From: Thiothrix sp.
GTDB taxonomy: Bacteria; Pseudomonadota; Gammaproteobacteria; Thiotrichales; Thiotrichaceae
NCBI GenBank assembly: GCA_011375245.1
Contig: DRMA01000195.1
Coordinates: 1-5,916, forward strand
DNA: 5,916 nt
Direction: 5' to 3'
Shown here piece by piece: positions 1-5,794 of this stretch. The notes beneath the pieces are model-generated. The model made no database searches. It had not been told where the DNA came from and saw nothing but the letters and a program-made list of their open reading frames with translations. Within the stretch, counting starts at the first letter, position 1. Every line of letters starts with the position of its first letter. Position numbers and translations under genes: made by a program.

Positions 1-1
1 A

Positions 2-49
2 CAAGGAGTTTATCAGGATAAATTGCGTGTTATTGTCACTACGCCCTAG
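2..49 (+). CDS. 3' end of an upstream gene (partial, hypothetical)
   Basis: Reading frame 2 is open from the window edge and ends at TAG 47-49, giving a 15-residue tail (QGVYQDKLRVIVTTP). The pattern of alternating polar and hydrophobic residues after 'GVYQD' looks like a terminal beta strand of an extracytoplasmic beta-sandwich. It is reminiscent of the 'GxYxDxxxVxV' ending of spore coat U/Csu-type pilin domains, but 15 residues are too few to assign a family. The next gene starts about 23 bases later on the same strand, so the two may be co-transcribed. The other two frames stop at 19-21 and 60-62. The frame ending at 62 is the alternative and has less ordinary codon use. That this is a gene end is likely; the family is a guess. 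Confidence 0.45.
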   Translation, partial: QGVYQDKLRVIVTTP

Positions 50-72
50 CTTTCTTTCCTGAATGTCTGGTG

Positions 73-561
73 ATGTTGCTAAAATTGATAAACAACTATT
101 TTTATCTAGGCTTGGCATTGTTTTTTATCTTTGTTATGCAAGATATAGGGTCATTAAAAATAGCATGGCTTGAAGTGTTGCAAAAACAAGAAACGTTTAA
201 GATTTATAGTGGTTTATTGTTGTTAGCTTATCTTTTAGCACAGTTTGTTATTCCTTATAACAAACTTTGTGAAATACCTTATGTTACAAGGGAATCTAGT
301 TATAACCAGCATAAACAGCGTGGTGCATTAGCACCATTATTCTTTTTTATCCATTCGACGACTTGGGGTGTTGCTTACTTATTGTTATTGAGTTTGATCT
401 ATTTCGCCAATTTTCTTGTTGGGTTATTTAATTATGAGCGAATAAAAAATCCTATTTTGCGTAGGCGCTTTTTTAAAAGCTGGTTGCTTTTGCATATTAC
501 TTTAGCGGTTGTACTCATGGCTCTAGTGGGGTTTCATTTATATGTAGTGGTATCGTATTAA
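73..561 (+). CDS. small polytopic membrane protein, candidate cytochrome b-like/ferric-reductase-like
   Basis: This is a 162-residue integral membrane protein. Numbered from ATG 73, hydrophobic stretches lie at about 7-23, 44-61, 87-119 and 137-160, which suggests four helices, the third unusually long. The loop and C-terminal side of helix 3 is basic (RIKNPILRRRFFK, about 123-135), so it probably faces the cytoplasm. Histidines occur at 80, 94, 141 and 155. H141 and H155 are separated by 13 residues in the last helix, a spacing seen for axial ligands of two stacked b hemes in ferric-reductase-like and cytochrome b proteins. H94 opens helix 3, but a full set of four in-membrane histidines is not obvious. 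Heme binding is therefore inference, supported mainly by the two cytochrome genes that follow with no gap. A GTG at 70 directly precedes the ATG and could be used instead; neither has a clear Shine-Dalgarno. The gene is certainly coding, but the family assignment is weak. Confidence 0.8.
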   Translation: MLLKLINNYFYLGLALFFIFVMQDIGSLKIAWLEVLQKQETFKIYSGLLLLAYLLAQFVIPYNKLCEIPYVTRESSYNQHKQRGALAPLFFFIHSTTWGVAYLLLLSLIYFANFLVGLFNYERIKNPILRRRFFKSWLLLHITLAVVLMALVGFHLYVVVSY

Positions 562-564
562 GTG

Positions 565-1239
565 ATGAAAACAGCATATAAGGGGTATATCATTGGGGGG
601 ATTGTTTCTGTTGTTTTATTGTGGCTATTGAGTTTATCTACTTTCCACTTTTTGCGTATGCCAGGTGCTTTGCATAATGGGCATGAAACATTGGCATGTA
701 ATGAATGCCATGAGCAAGCAGAGGGATCATTTAGACAACAAATTCAGGCAAATATACGCTATTTGATTGGGCAGCGCTCAACACTTGCCAGCTTTAATTT
801 TGTTGTGCCTGATAATAATGACTGTCTAGCCTGTCATCAACGTGAAGATGATCGACATCCTGTGTATCGTTTTAATGAACCTCGTTTTAGTGAAGCACGA
901 AAAGCGGTTCAAGCGCAGTTTTGTGTTTCTTGTCATCAGCAGCATCAGGGCGTAATGTTCACTGCTGATGCGCAAAATTGCCGTTATTGCCATAAGGATA
1001 TGCGTTTAAACGATGATCCTTTAACAACGTCGCATCAGAGCTTAATTAAGCAGAAACGTTGGGATAGTTGTTTAGCGTGCCATGATTTCCATGGTAATCA
1101 TCAGATGCAAATACCTATAACTGATGATGCAATGTTGGATAAAAAAGCACTCAGTGATTATTTGGCAGGGAAAATAAATAGTGACCCTTATGCCGAGAAA
1201 AAATTAGTCTCTGCAAAAGAAACCCGTTATGAAAATTAA
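565..1239 (+). CDS. membrane-anchored pentaheme c-type cytochrome
   Basis: This 224-residue protein has a single N-terminal membrane helix (about residues 8-30, from ATG 565) preceded by a lysine, so the rest should be periplasmic and the helix should stay uncleaved. Five covalent heme sites are visible: CNECH 45-49, CLACH 87-91, CVSCH 120-124, CRYCH 139-143 and CLACH 169-173. Extra histidines suited to be distal ligands include H37, H40, H98, H127, H157, H176 and H179. The layout (anchor, then clustered CxxCH with a 'CLACHDFHGNH' end) resembles cytochrome c3/NapC-NirT-type electron-transfer proteins. It has five hemes where NapC usually has four, and I cannot place it in a named subfamily. 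The C-terminal 45 residues lack heme sites and are charged. The preceding gene stops at 559-561, immediately before GTG 562 and ATG 565, and the next gene overlaps the end by 11 bases. Translational coupling is therefore likely. Probable role: passing electrons between the membrane pool or the upstream protein and a periplasmic partner. Confidence 0.93.
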   Translation: MKTAYKGYIIGGIVSVVLLWLLSLSTFHFLRMPGALHNGHETLACNECHEQAEGSFRQQIQANIRYLIGQRSTLASFNFVVPDNNDCLACHQREDDRHPVYRFNEPRFSEARKAVQAQFCVSCHQQHQGVMFTADAQNCRYCHKDMRLNDDPLTTSHQSLIKQKRWDSCLACHDFHGNHQMQIPITDDAMLDKKALSDYLAGKINSDPYAEKKLVSAKETRYEN

Positions 1240-2047
1240 ACCAATGAATAAAATTGATAGAATTGTGATTATTATCATGATTTTGATTGGAATTTATTTG
1301 TTTGTCAGTGCGCCTGTTGCGTTAGATGATGAGCAACAACAAAAAGGGCAGCGTATTCCTGTGAAGCTTATGTTTCAAATTGTAGCAGAAGAAAATAATA
1401 GGATTCGTAAACAATGGACAAAACATATTGTTGGAGAAGGTAAAAACGTTGGTTTTCACTTTGGTGAAAATTGGCGTAAAAAAGGCGAAGATAAAGGACC
1501 TTTGCCCGCTTTGTTTTTACGTGAAGTTGCCGCTTATTTAGAAAAAAGTCCTGTGTCATTAAGTCTTTTTTTAGGATCTGATTTTCCGATTAATCGTGCT
1601 AATAAATTTAAAGGTTTTCAGGCAGAAATCTTTCAAATAATGAAAAAAACTAACCAAAATCAATATTTTTTTGATAATGAGGTACAGCGTTATACTGCAA
1701 TGTTTCCTGATAATGTTGTCGTTTCTACCTGTGCAAGTTGTCATAATGAACATCCTGATACACCAAAAAAGGACTGGGTAATGGGTGATATGATGGGCGC
1801 AACCACATGGGCTTATCCAAAAGATACGCTAACACGTGATGAACTTATTATGATTATTAGTGAGTTGAGACATGCTTTTGCCAAGACTTATACAGCGTTT
1901 GTGCAAAAAAGCCAGACATTTGTAAATAAGCCACTGGTTGGAGAACAATGGCCTGTGGATGGTTACTTTCTTCCAAGTGTGGGGGTATTTATGCAACGTT
2001 TTGAAAAATCAGCAGCAGAGTCTACGTTAAACTTATTATTGAAATAG
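1229..2047 (+). CDS. membrane-anchored monoheme protein with Tll0287-like (DUF3365) domain
   Basis: This is a 272-residue protein. Residues 10-29 form one hydrophobic helix followed by a small-residue 'SAPVA', so it is either an anchor or a signal peptide. The remainder should be periplasmic. One c-type heme site, CASCH, lies at 168-172. It sits in the context 'CHNEHPDTPKKDW.MGDMMG', which matches the C-terminal signature I know from the Tll0287-like/DUF3365 heme domain ('CxxCHNxHPxSPKxDWxxGDxxG'). Upstream, 'INRANKFKGFQAE' (about 121-133) corresponds to the 'NPxNxPxxxExE' region of the same family. These domains are PAS/GAF-like heme sensors, often fused to histidine kinases, chemoreceptors or cyclases. 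No output domain is present here; after the heme motif there is only a predicted helical tail to residue 272. ATG 1229 overlaps the cytochrome gene by 11 bases; ATG 1244 is an alternative start with the same helix. Likely job: redox or gas sensing, or electron transfer within this heme cluster. Confidence 0.9.
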   Translation: MKIKPMNKIDRIVIIIMILIGIYLFVSAPVALDDEQQQKGQRIPVKLMFQIVAEENNRIRKQWTKHIVGEGKNVGFHFGENWRKKGEDKGPLPALFLREVAAYLEKSPVSLSLFLGSDFPINRANKFKGFQAEIFQIMKKTNQNQYFFDNEVQRYTAMFPDNVVVSTCASCHNEHPDTPKKDWVMGDMMGATTWAYPKDTLTRDELIMIISELRHAFAKTYTAFVQKSQTFVNKPLVGEQWPVDGYFLPSVGVFMQRFEKSAAESTLNLLLK

Positions 2048-2076
2048 ATTGAAATATAATCAATAAATGTTTTTTT
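2048..2076 (+). terminator. weak candidate terminator after the heme operon
   Basis: A short inverted repeat, ATTGA at 2048-2052 and TCAAT at 2060-2064, starts right after the stop codon and is followed by seven T at 2070-2076. The stem is only 5 bp, AT-rich, and separated from the T run by five bases, so its strength is doubtful. It could also simply be AT-rich spacer. Confidence 0.25.
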
Positions 2077-2094
2077 GTAGAGATGTTTTAAGTT

Positions 2095-2186
2095 AGGAGG
2101 AAATTTATCCGTAAGGTTACTTGTTTCGGAAAGAGAGAAAAGGTAGGCTCTGCTAACCTTCATAGCCATGAACAAGGATATAACCA
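2095..2186 (+). promoter_or_regulatory. structured leader candidate upstream of the small ORF
   Basis: AAGGTTA at 2113-2119 is perfectly complementary to TAACCTT at 2154-2160. The same TAACCTT can instead fold locally with AAGGT at 2140-2144, giving a short hairpin with GCTCTG in its loop. A second TAACC at 2181-2185 lies between the ribosome binding site and the start codon of the 62-codon ORF and is also complementary to GGTTA 2115-2119. GGCT 2146-2149 and AGCC 2164-2167 can pair too. An AGGAGG at 2095-2100 opens the region but has no ATG, GTG or TTG at a suitable distance. The pairings are seen directly; that they form a switch is inference. I compared it by memory with c-di-GMP-I, preQ1, TPP and fluoride riboswitch cores and saw no match. 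Confidence 0.3.
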
Positions 2187-2375
2187 ATGCTAAATAGAGT
2201 TCCAAATGCTAACCATTATGCTATAGCCTCAGAGACACTTTTATCTATAAGGAAGGCGCAGAAACCTGCTGCAGATGAAATGGAGGCAAAGGCAAAACAC
2301 ATTATGCAGTTAAGAAAGGCTTCTGCTGCGAGGCTTAGGGCGAGGAAAGAAGCGAAGGCTAATAATGTTAAATAG
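2187..2375 (+). CDS. small basic Lys/Arg/Ala-rich hypothetical protein
   Basis: This 62-residue ORF starts at ATG 2187, with AAGGA at 2174-2178 eight bases upstream, which is a good ribosome binding site. The first 20 residues are mixed (MLNRVPNANHYAIASETLLS). From about residue 21 on, the protein is rich in Lys, Arg, Ala, Glu and Gln (for example 'KASAARLRARKEAKAN') and should be a strongly basic amphipathic helix or short coiled coil. There is no cysteine, signal peptide or membrane segment. Codon use differs from the neighbours: arginine is written almost only as AGG or AGA here, while the heme genes favour CGT. This may mean foreign origin, a remnant, or a chance ORF. It lies after the heme operon and converges on the PilY1-like gene. 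I do not recognise a family. A small nucleic-acid-binding or regulatory protein is possible but unproven. Confidence 0.45.
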   Translation: MLNRVPNANHYAIASETLLSIRKAQKPAADEMEAKAKHIMQLRKASAARLRARKEAKANNVK

Positions 2376-2414
2376 ATAAAAATAATGGTTTTAATATTTT
2401 AGCCAACTTGCCAA

Positions 2415-2446
2415 TAGCCCGCATTCTGCGAATAAGCTGCGGGCTA
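2415..2446. repeat. 9-bp perfect palindrome, REP-like element or bidirectional terminator
   Basis: TAGCCCGCA at 2415-2423 is the exact reverse complement of TGCGGGCTA at 2438-2446, with a 14-base loop. The GC-rich stem stands out from its AT-rich surroundings. It sits in the 85-base gap between two convergent genes, a typical place for a terminator serving both strands. Neither side has a clean T run directly after the stem, which makes a classical intrinsic terminator less certain. The 'TAGCCCGCA...TGCGGGCTA' form resembles short repeated palindromes scattered between genes in many gammaproteobacteria. Whether it is repeated cannot be seen in one window. Confidence 0.55.
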
Positions 2447-2460
2447 CCAATACGAGTCAA

Positions 2461-5445
2461 TCAATCACGTCTTAATTCCCGCCAACTCCTGATCCCCGTA
2501 GTAAACATATCCTTAATAGTAAAACTCGTATTAATTCCTGTGCCTTGAGTGGTGGTTTGTTCAGCCATACCTAAACCCAGTAATTTATCAGAGCCTTTTA
2601 GGTCAACAATATGCAGTGTTTTTGCATGACCAATTCCCATTTCAATAGTCGTGGTTATTTCTGTGCTATTACTGGTGTTGTAGAACGTTTTGCTTGGGAA
2701 ATGACCATCAGTAAGGCGGTATAAATAATAAAAAGCAGCCCCCTTACAATTATTACCTGTTGGTGCTTGCATAATAGGCAATACAATACTATCTGCAACA
2801 ACATACGCATTTGCGGTGATGATGGCTCCTGCTGTTAATGATGCAATATTGCTATCAACGGTTGGATTTACGCCATTTGTCCAGTGCTTATTTTCACCTG
2901 CATAACTTGTTGTCCATGCTTTTATCCATGAAGCACTCGTTGAGTCATAGGTATAAACGCTTAGACGGTTATTAGATTGAGCGCGTAAATAGTGCTGGTT
3001 ATTGTTGTTAGAGGTTACGCTACCAATATAGCTTATGGCTGATATTCCGCCTAATGTGATTATGCTACTCGTAAGATCATTACTAATATTGCTTGTTGTG
3101 CTTAATGTGCCATTAGTTAATAAATTAGCGGCGTAAATATTACCATTGCTATCACCTAAATACAGTTTCTTTCCACCTGCTTGGCTTAGGTCAGCCATTA
3201 CATAAGGTGTTGAAGTCGCGTTAAAGGGTAAGGAAATTTCATAAGTAGTACTACTATCAGTGACACTATAAATATACAGGCTTGAGCTATTAGTGGCTGT
3301 GTTTGTGGCAATAAAGACGCTATATACTTTACTATTATCACGAAAATAGGCGCGTTCGCCATTATTAGGCGCGATTGTTTTTGTGTTGCTGAGATCGATA
3401 TCCCACACAATTTCATCTAAATCACTGGCGGTATCATTGGTTAGATTTAATACATATTGTCCAAGACCTTGTTTATAGCTACCAATGATATAGGTCTTAT
3501 AGTTGCCTGAATGTTTTAAATCTAATACATCAATTTTTCCTTGCATGGCATGCTGATCCGACATAGTGGGCTTTTGTAATTCTTTAACAAGGCTGCGTGG
3601 CATCCAACCCCAGCCTAAATGCCCATTACTTTGATTGAATGCATACAAAAAGCCATCATCACTGCTGGTAAGTATGCGCTTTGTGCGTTGTGAAAGGGTG
3701 TTGGTATAAAAAGTACGGTAATCACTATCATTGAGATAGCTGAGTGTATCTATTGTTGTCGTAATCAATGCAAGATTGTTGTTGGGTGATAAAGCGCCCA
3801 ATGCACTTGCATAAAGGACATTTTTCAGTGTGGTGATAGCGGATGTGCTCGTCATATTGAAGGCAGCATTATCTAGCGTATTGAATGTTTGTTTTACCTG
3901 ACTTGTATTATTTGAATAGAGTGATGTTGTGCGTGCTGCTTCGGTCATTTGCGTAGCTGCATCCCATAGTGCTGTGCCTGTTGGTAAACCAGAAGCATTC
4001 ACGCTATAAGCCTGTAGATGACCTGTTTTTGAGAGTATTGTTGTTGATCCAAGAAAAAGTTTATCGCCTGTTGTTAAACTAGCCGTTGGTGATAAGCCTG
4101 CATTGATATTACCTATTAATGCAGTACACTGATTATTATTGCTGCATGTTGCTGAGTTGAGTGTACTTTGATTATTAGAAACTCGAATAGTCATTGTGTC
4201 ATCAATAGTACTTTGTCCTACTTGTTTGATAACAATTCGATAACGCCCATCTCCCACATTACCCGTATTTGCCAACGCATCGTTGGCGGTTACTGTAACA
4301 TCTTGTCCTGTTGAAAACTCAGTAAGATGCCAGTCATTAGGTGTGGTTGGTTCTTCATAACTTAGAACTATTTTCGACCAATCTGTAATAGAACTACCAT
4401 CTTTTTGTTGGATATAATCTCGAATATTAAAGGTTTCATTAGGGTTAATATTGAGGTTATAGGTACAAAATTCAGCTTCAGCAGGGGGTGTTGTGGGTGC
4501 AGTAGGTACAGTAGGAATGGTAAGAATAATATTGGTGGTAAAAATCAGATCTTGATTAGAACCTGAATTAAGATCCATTGATGTTGAACCCGCCGTAAAG
4601 TTACCTGTTAAGGTATCAATATCAAGTGCAGGACCATGGTCTCCATTAGCAAAATCGCTAGGAAAATTGGGGAAAGTAGTATCCGATGTTTCCATATATT
4701 CACCAGGAATGCCCTCATCGCCTTGTATAGAAACAACGGTCAATGCACCTGCTGTTGAAGTGGTGGGAACTTGGAAACCTGATACACTGGTTGAAATACC
4801 TTCCGATAGATAACCTCTTATACCATCATAAATGTAGATTTTTTTGTTGTCAGTGATGGCGGGGTCTTCATACACAATAAGCAAATTCCACGCACGAACA
4901 TTTTCTTCTGAATAGGCACATGCAGAGTTTGAAGCACCGCCTTGTACATCAACGGTATAAGTCCCATTAGGATTAGCGCTTACTTGGGCAGTAACATCAG
5001 CAAAACGTCCGCTGTATTTCCAATTGCCACCCCATCCTGCTTTTGTTGTGTGTAGTTGACGTGTAGCGGTAATGGTTTCAAAGCTGTTAGGAAAGGTGAC
5101 AGGTGCAGTATTGGCTATTTGAATAAACGGGTAGTTATCGCCTGATGTATTATTGCTAGTCATGGCATACCAGTATAAATAGGCCGCTTTAACGATTGCA
5201 CCTGTTGGTAGGCTTATCGTGTCTGAGGTTTGATTGCCATTGCCACAGTCTCCTGTTCCACCTGTCTCGTTTAATTCAGAGTTCCCTGCTGTTGCAAGTG
5301 CAATATTGCCCTCAAAGCTGTTATATAGGGAGATTGTTTGTGCTGCTGCAGGAGTGATATTCAGTAAGAGTAGCAACGCGAGTAAAGGATAGCGTTGAGT
5401 GATTATTTTTTGTAAAAAAAACAAGCAAGATAAGATTGATTTCAT
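2461..5445 (-). CDS. exported PilY1-like protein with DUF3344-like N-terminal domain
   Basis: This is a 994-residue secreted protein. Signal peptide: residues 1-35, with basic residues before a leucine-rich core and 'PAAA|Q' as the likely cleavage site. Residues 37-308 form a beta-rich domain with 'AAYLYWYA' (88-95), 'RAWNLLIVYEDP' (184-195) and 'KKIYIYDGI' (201-209). I associate these with DUF3344-type extracellular domains. A Pro/Thr linker (310-322) leads to an Ig-like stretch (327-423). The rest resembles the PilY1 C-terminal beta-propeller: 'GHLQAYSVN..G' and 'LWDAA' (475-497), 'RILTSSDDGFLYAFNQSNG' (590-608), 'YIIGSYKQGLGQYVLNLTN' (652-670), 'LYLGDSNGNIYAANL' (761-775), and 'SWREL' at the end. 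PilY1 sits at the type IV pilus tip and aids adhesion and pilus extension. The calcium loop before 'YLGD' lacks most of its aspartates, and no von Willebrand A domain is seen. C434 and C440 may form a disulfide. ATG 5445 is the only reasonable start, although its Shine-Dalgarno is poor. No minor pilin genes are adjacent. PilY1-like is well supported; the N-terminal family is moderately supported. Confidence 0.88.
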   Translation of the reverse strand: MKSILSCLFFLQKIITQRYPLLALLLLLNITPAAAQTISLYNSFEGNIALATAGNSELNETGGTGDCGNGNQTSDTISLPTGAIVKAAYLYWYAMTSNNTSGDNYPFIQIANTAPVTFPNSFETITATRQLHTTKAGWGGNWKYSGRFADVTAQVSANPNGTYTVDVQGGASNSACAYSEENVRAWNLLIVYEDPAITDNKKIYIYDGIRGYLSEGISTSVSGFQVPTTSTAGALTVVSIQGDEGIPGEYMETSDTTFPNFPSDFANGDHGPALDIDTLTGNFTAGSTSMDLNSGSNQDLIFTTNIILTIPTVPTAPTTPPAEAEFCTYNLNINPNETFNIRDYIQQKDGSSITDWSKIVLSYEEPTTPNDWHLTEFSTGQDVTVTANDALANTGNVGDGRYRIVIKQVGQSTIDDTMTIRVSNNQSTLNSATCSNNNQCTALIGNINAGLSPTASLTTGDKLFLGSTTILSKTGHLQAYSVNASGLPTGTALWDAATQMTEAARTTSLYSNNTSQVKQTFNTLDNAAFNMTSTSAITTLKNVLYASALGALSPNNNLALITTTIDTLSYLNDSDYRTFYTNTLSQRTKRILTSSDDGFLYAFNQSNGHLGWGWMPRSLVKELQKPTMSDQHAMQGKIDVLDLKHSGNYKTYIIGSYKQGLGQYVLNLTNDTASDLDEIVWDIDLSNTKTIAPNNGERAYFRDNSKVYSVFIATNTATNSSSLYIYSVTDSSTTYEISLPFNATSTPYVMADLSQAGGKKLYLGDSNGNIYAANLLTNGTLSTTSNISNDLTSSIITLGGISAISYIGSVTSNNNNQHYLRAQSNNRLSVYTYDSTSASWIKAWTTSYAGENKHWTNGVNPTVDSNIASLTAGAIITANAYVVADSIVLPIMQAPTGNNCKGAAFYYLYRLTDGHFPSKTFYNTSNSTEITTTIEMGIGHAKTLHIVDLKGSDKLLGLGMAEQTTTQGTGINTSFTIKDMFTTGIRSWRELRRD

Positions 5446-5611
5446 AGGGGTTAAGTGCTCAGTTTTTATTATTTTTATCCATTGCTACCATTACATTTTA
5501 TGGAGGCGAGGTAGTGAAAAAATGTTGATTCTGAGCGTAGTGTTTTGTTTCTGTATCTAGGATGAATTCAGGGTAGAAGGCGGTTTGTTTGTTTTTATGA
5601 TGGTGATGCGA

Positions 5612-5641
5612 TTGATAACTATAATCATATTTATTTATAGT
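5612..5641 (+). promoter_or_regulatory. candidate sigma-70 promoter for the rightmost gene
   Basis: TTGATA at 5612-5617 and TATAGT at 5636-5641 are separated by 18 bases, and each matches its consensus hexamer (TTGACA, TATAAT) at five of six positions. Transcription would begin near 5648 and leave a leader of roughly 145 bases before the start codon at 5795. The surrounding DNA is AT-rich, so chance matches are common. TATAAA at 5735-5740 is a closer but poorer alternative -10 without a good -35. Confidence 0.35.
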
Positions 5642-5780
5642 GGATTTTTTTATTTAAATAAGATATTTTGGTGTAAAAATAATAAGCAATAGATGCCAGA
5701 TATTATGAAATAACATGCATTATCTGAGTATCTGTATAAATATTCTAAGAATTAGCTAAAAAGCGAGTGGGCTTTTAAAC

Positions 5781-5786
5781 AGGGGA
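5781..5786 (+). promoter_or_regulatory. ribosome binding site for the rightmost gene
   Basis: AGGGGA lies eight bases upstream of ATG 5795, a normal Shine-Dalgarno spacing. It decides the start of the partial secreted protein that follows. Confidence 0.65.
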
Positions 5787-5794
5787 TTGTCGTT

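Larger units (their letters stand above)
5446..5794. other. 349-base divergent intergenic region
   Basis: This gap separates two genes transcribed away from each other, so it should hold promoters for both. On the + strand a sigma-70-like pair is visible (separate entry). On the - strand, upstream of the PilY1-like gene, only weak matches were seen (for example TAAAAT read from 5500 down to 5495) and I do not call a promoter. GGAGGCGAGG at 5502-5511 is followed by GTG 5514 and ATG 5522, but these open only 4 and 12 codons. No RNA gene or long repeat was recognised. Confidence 0.5.

Noticed and set aside
1368..1753. Two open frames on the - strand (63 and 60 codons) inside the monoheme gene
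   Set aside because: They lie opposite a gene with clear family motifs, have no ribosome binding site that I can see, and give cysteine/phenylalanine-rich products typical of antisense shadows.
2085..2190. Possible c-di-GMP-I (GEMM) riboswitch, suggested by 'GGTAGGCTCTGCTAACC'
   Set aside because: The conserved GEMM core, including the GCAAAGCC-type joining segment and the tetraloop receptor, is absent, so only an unnamed structured leader is proposed.
2168..2197. Nine-codon ORF starting at ATG 2168 and overlapping the start of the small basic ORF
   Set aside because: No Shine-Dalgarno lies upstream and it is too short to judge; it could act as a leader peptide, but nothing specific supports this.
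1963..2205. 80-codon open frame on the - strand across the end of the heme operon and the leader
   Set aside because: It overlaps the C-terminal end of the monoheme gene and the leader, shows no recognisable domain, and its product looks like antisense translation.
3198..3416. 72-codon second frame within the PilY1-like gene on the same strand
   Set aside because: It is fully inside the 994-residue frame, which is supported by continuous PilY1-like motifs before and after it; no sign of a frameshift.
4480..4525. Short near-repeats in DNA coding the Pro/Thr linker of the PilY1-like protein
   Set aside because: They are explained by the low-complexity protein linker 'PTVPTAPTTPP' and are too short to count as a separate repeat array.
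5514..5560. Short ORFs at GTG 5514 and ATG 5522 after a GGAGGCGAGG motif
   Set aside because: They stop after 4 and 12 codons; the Shine-Dalgarno-like motif is probably chance or the remnant of a lost gene.
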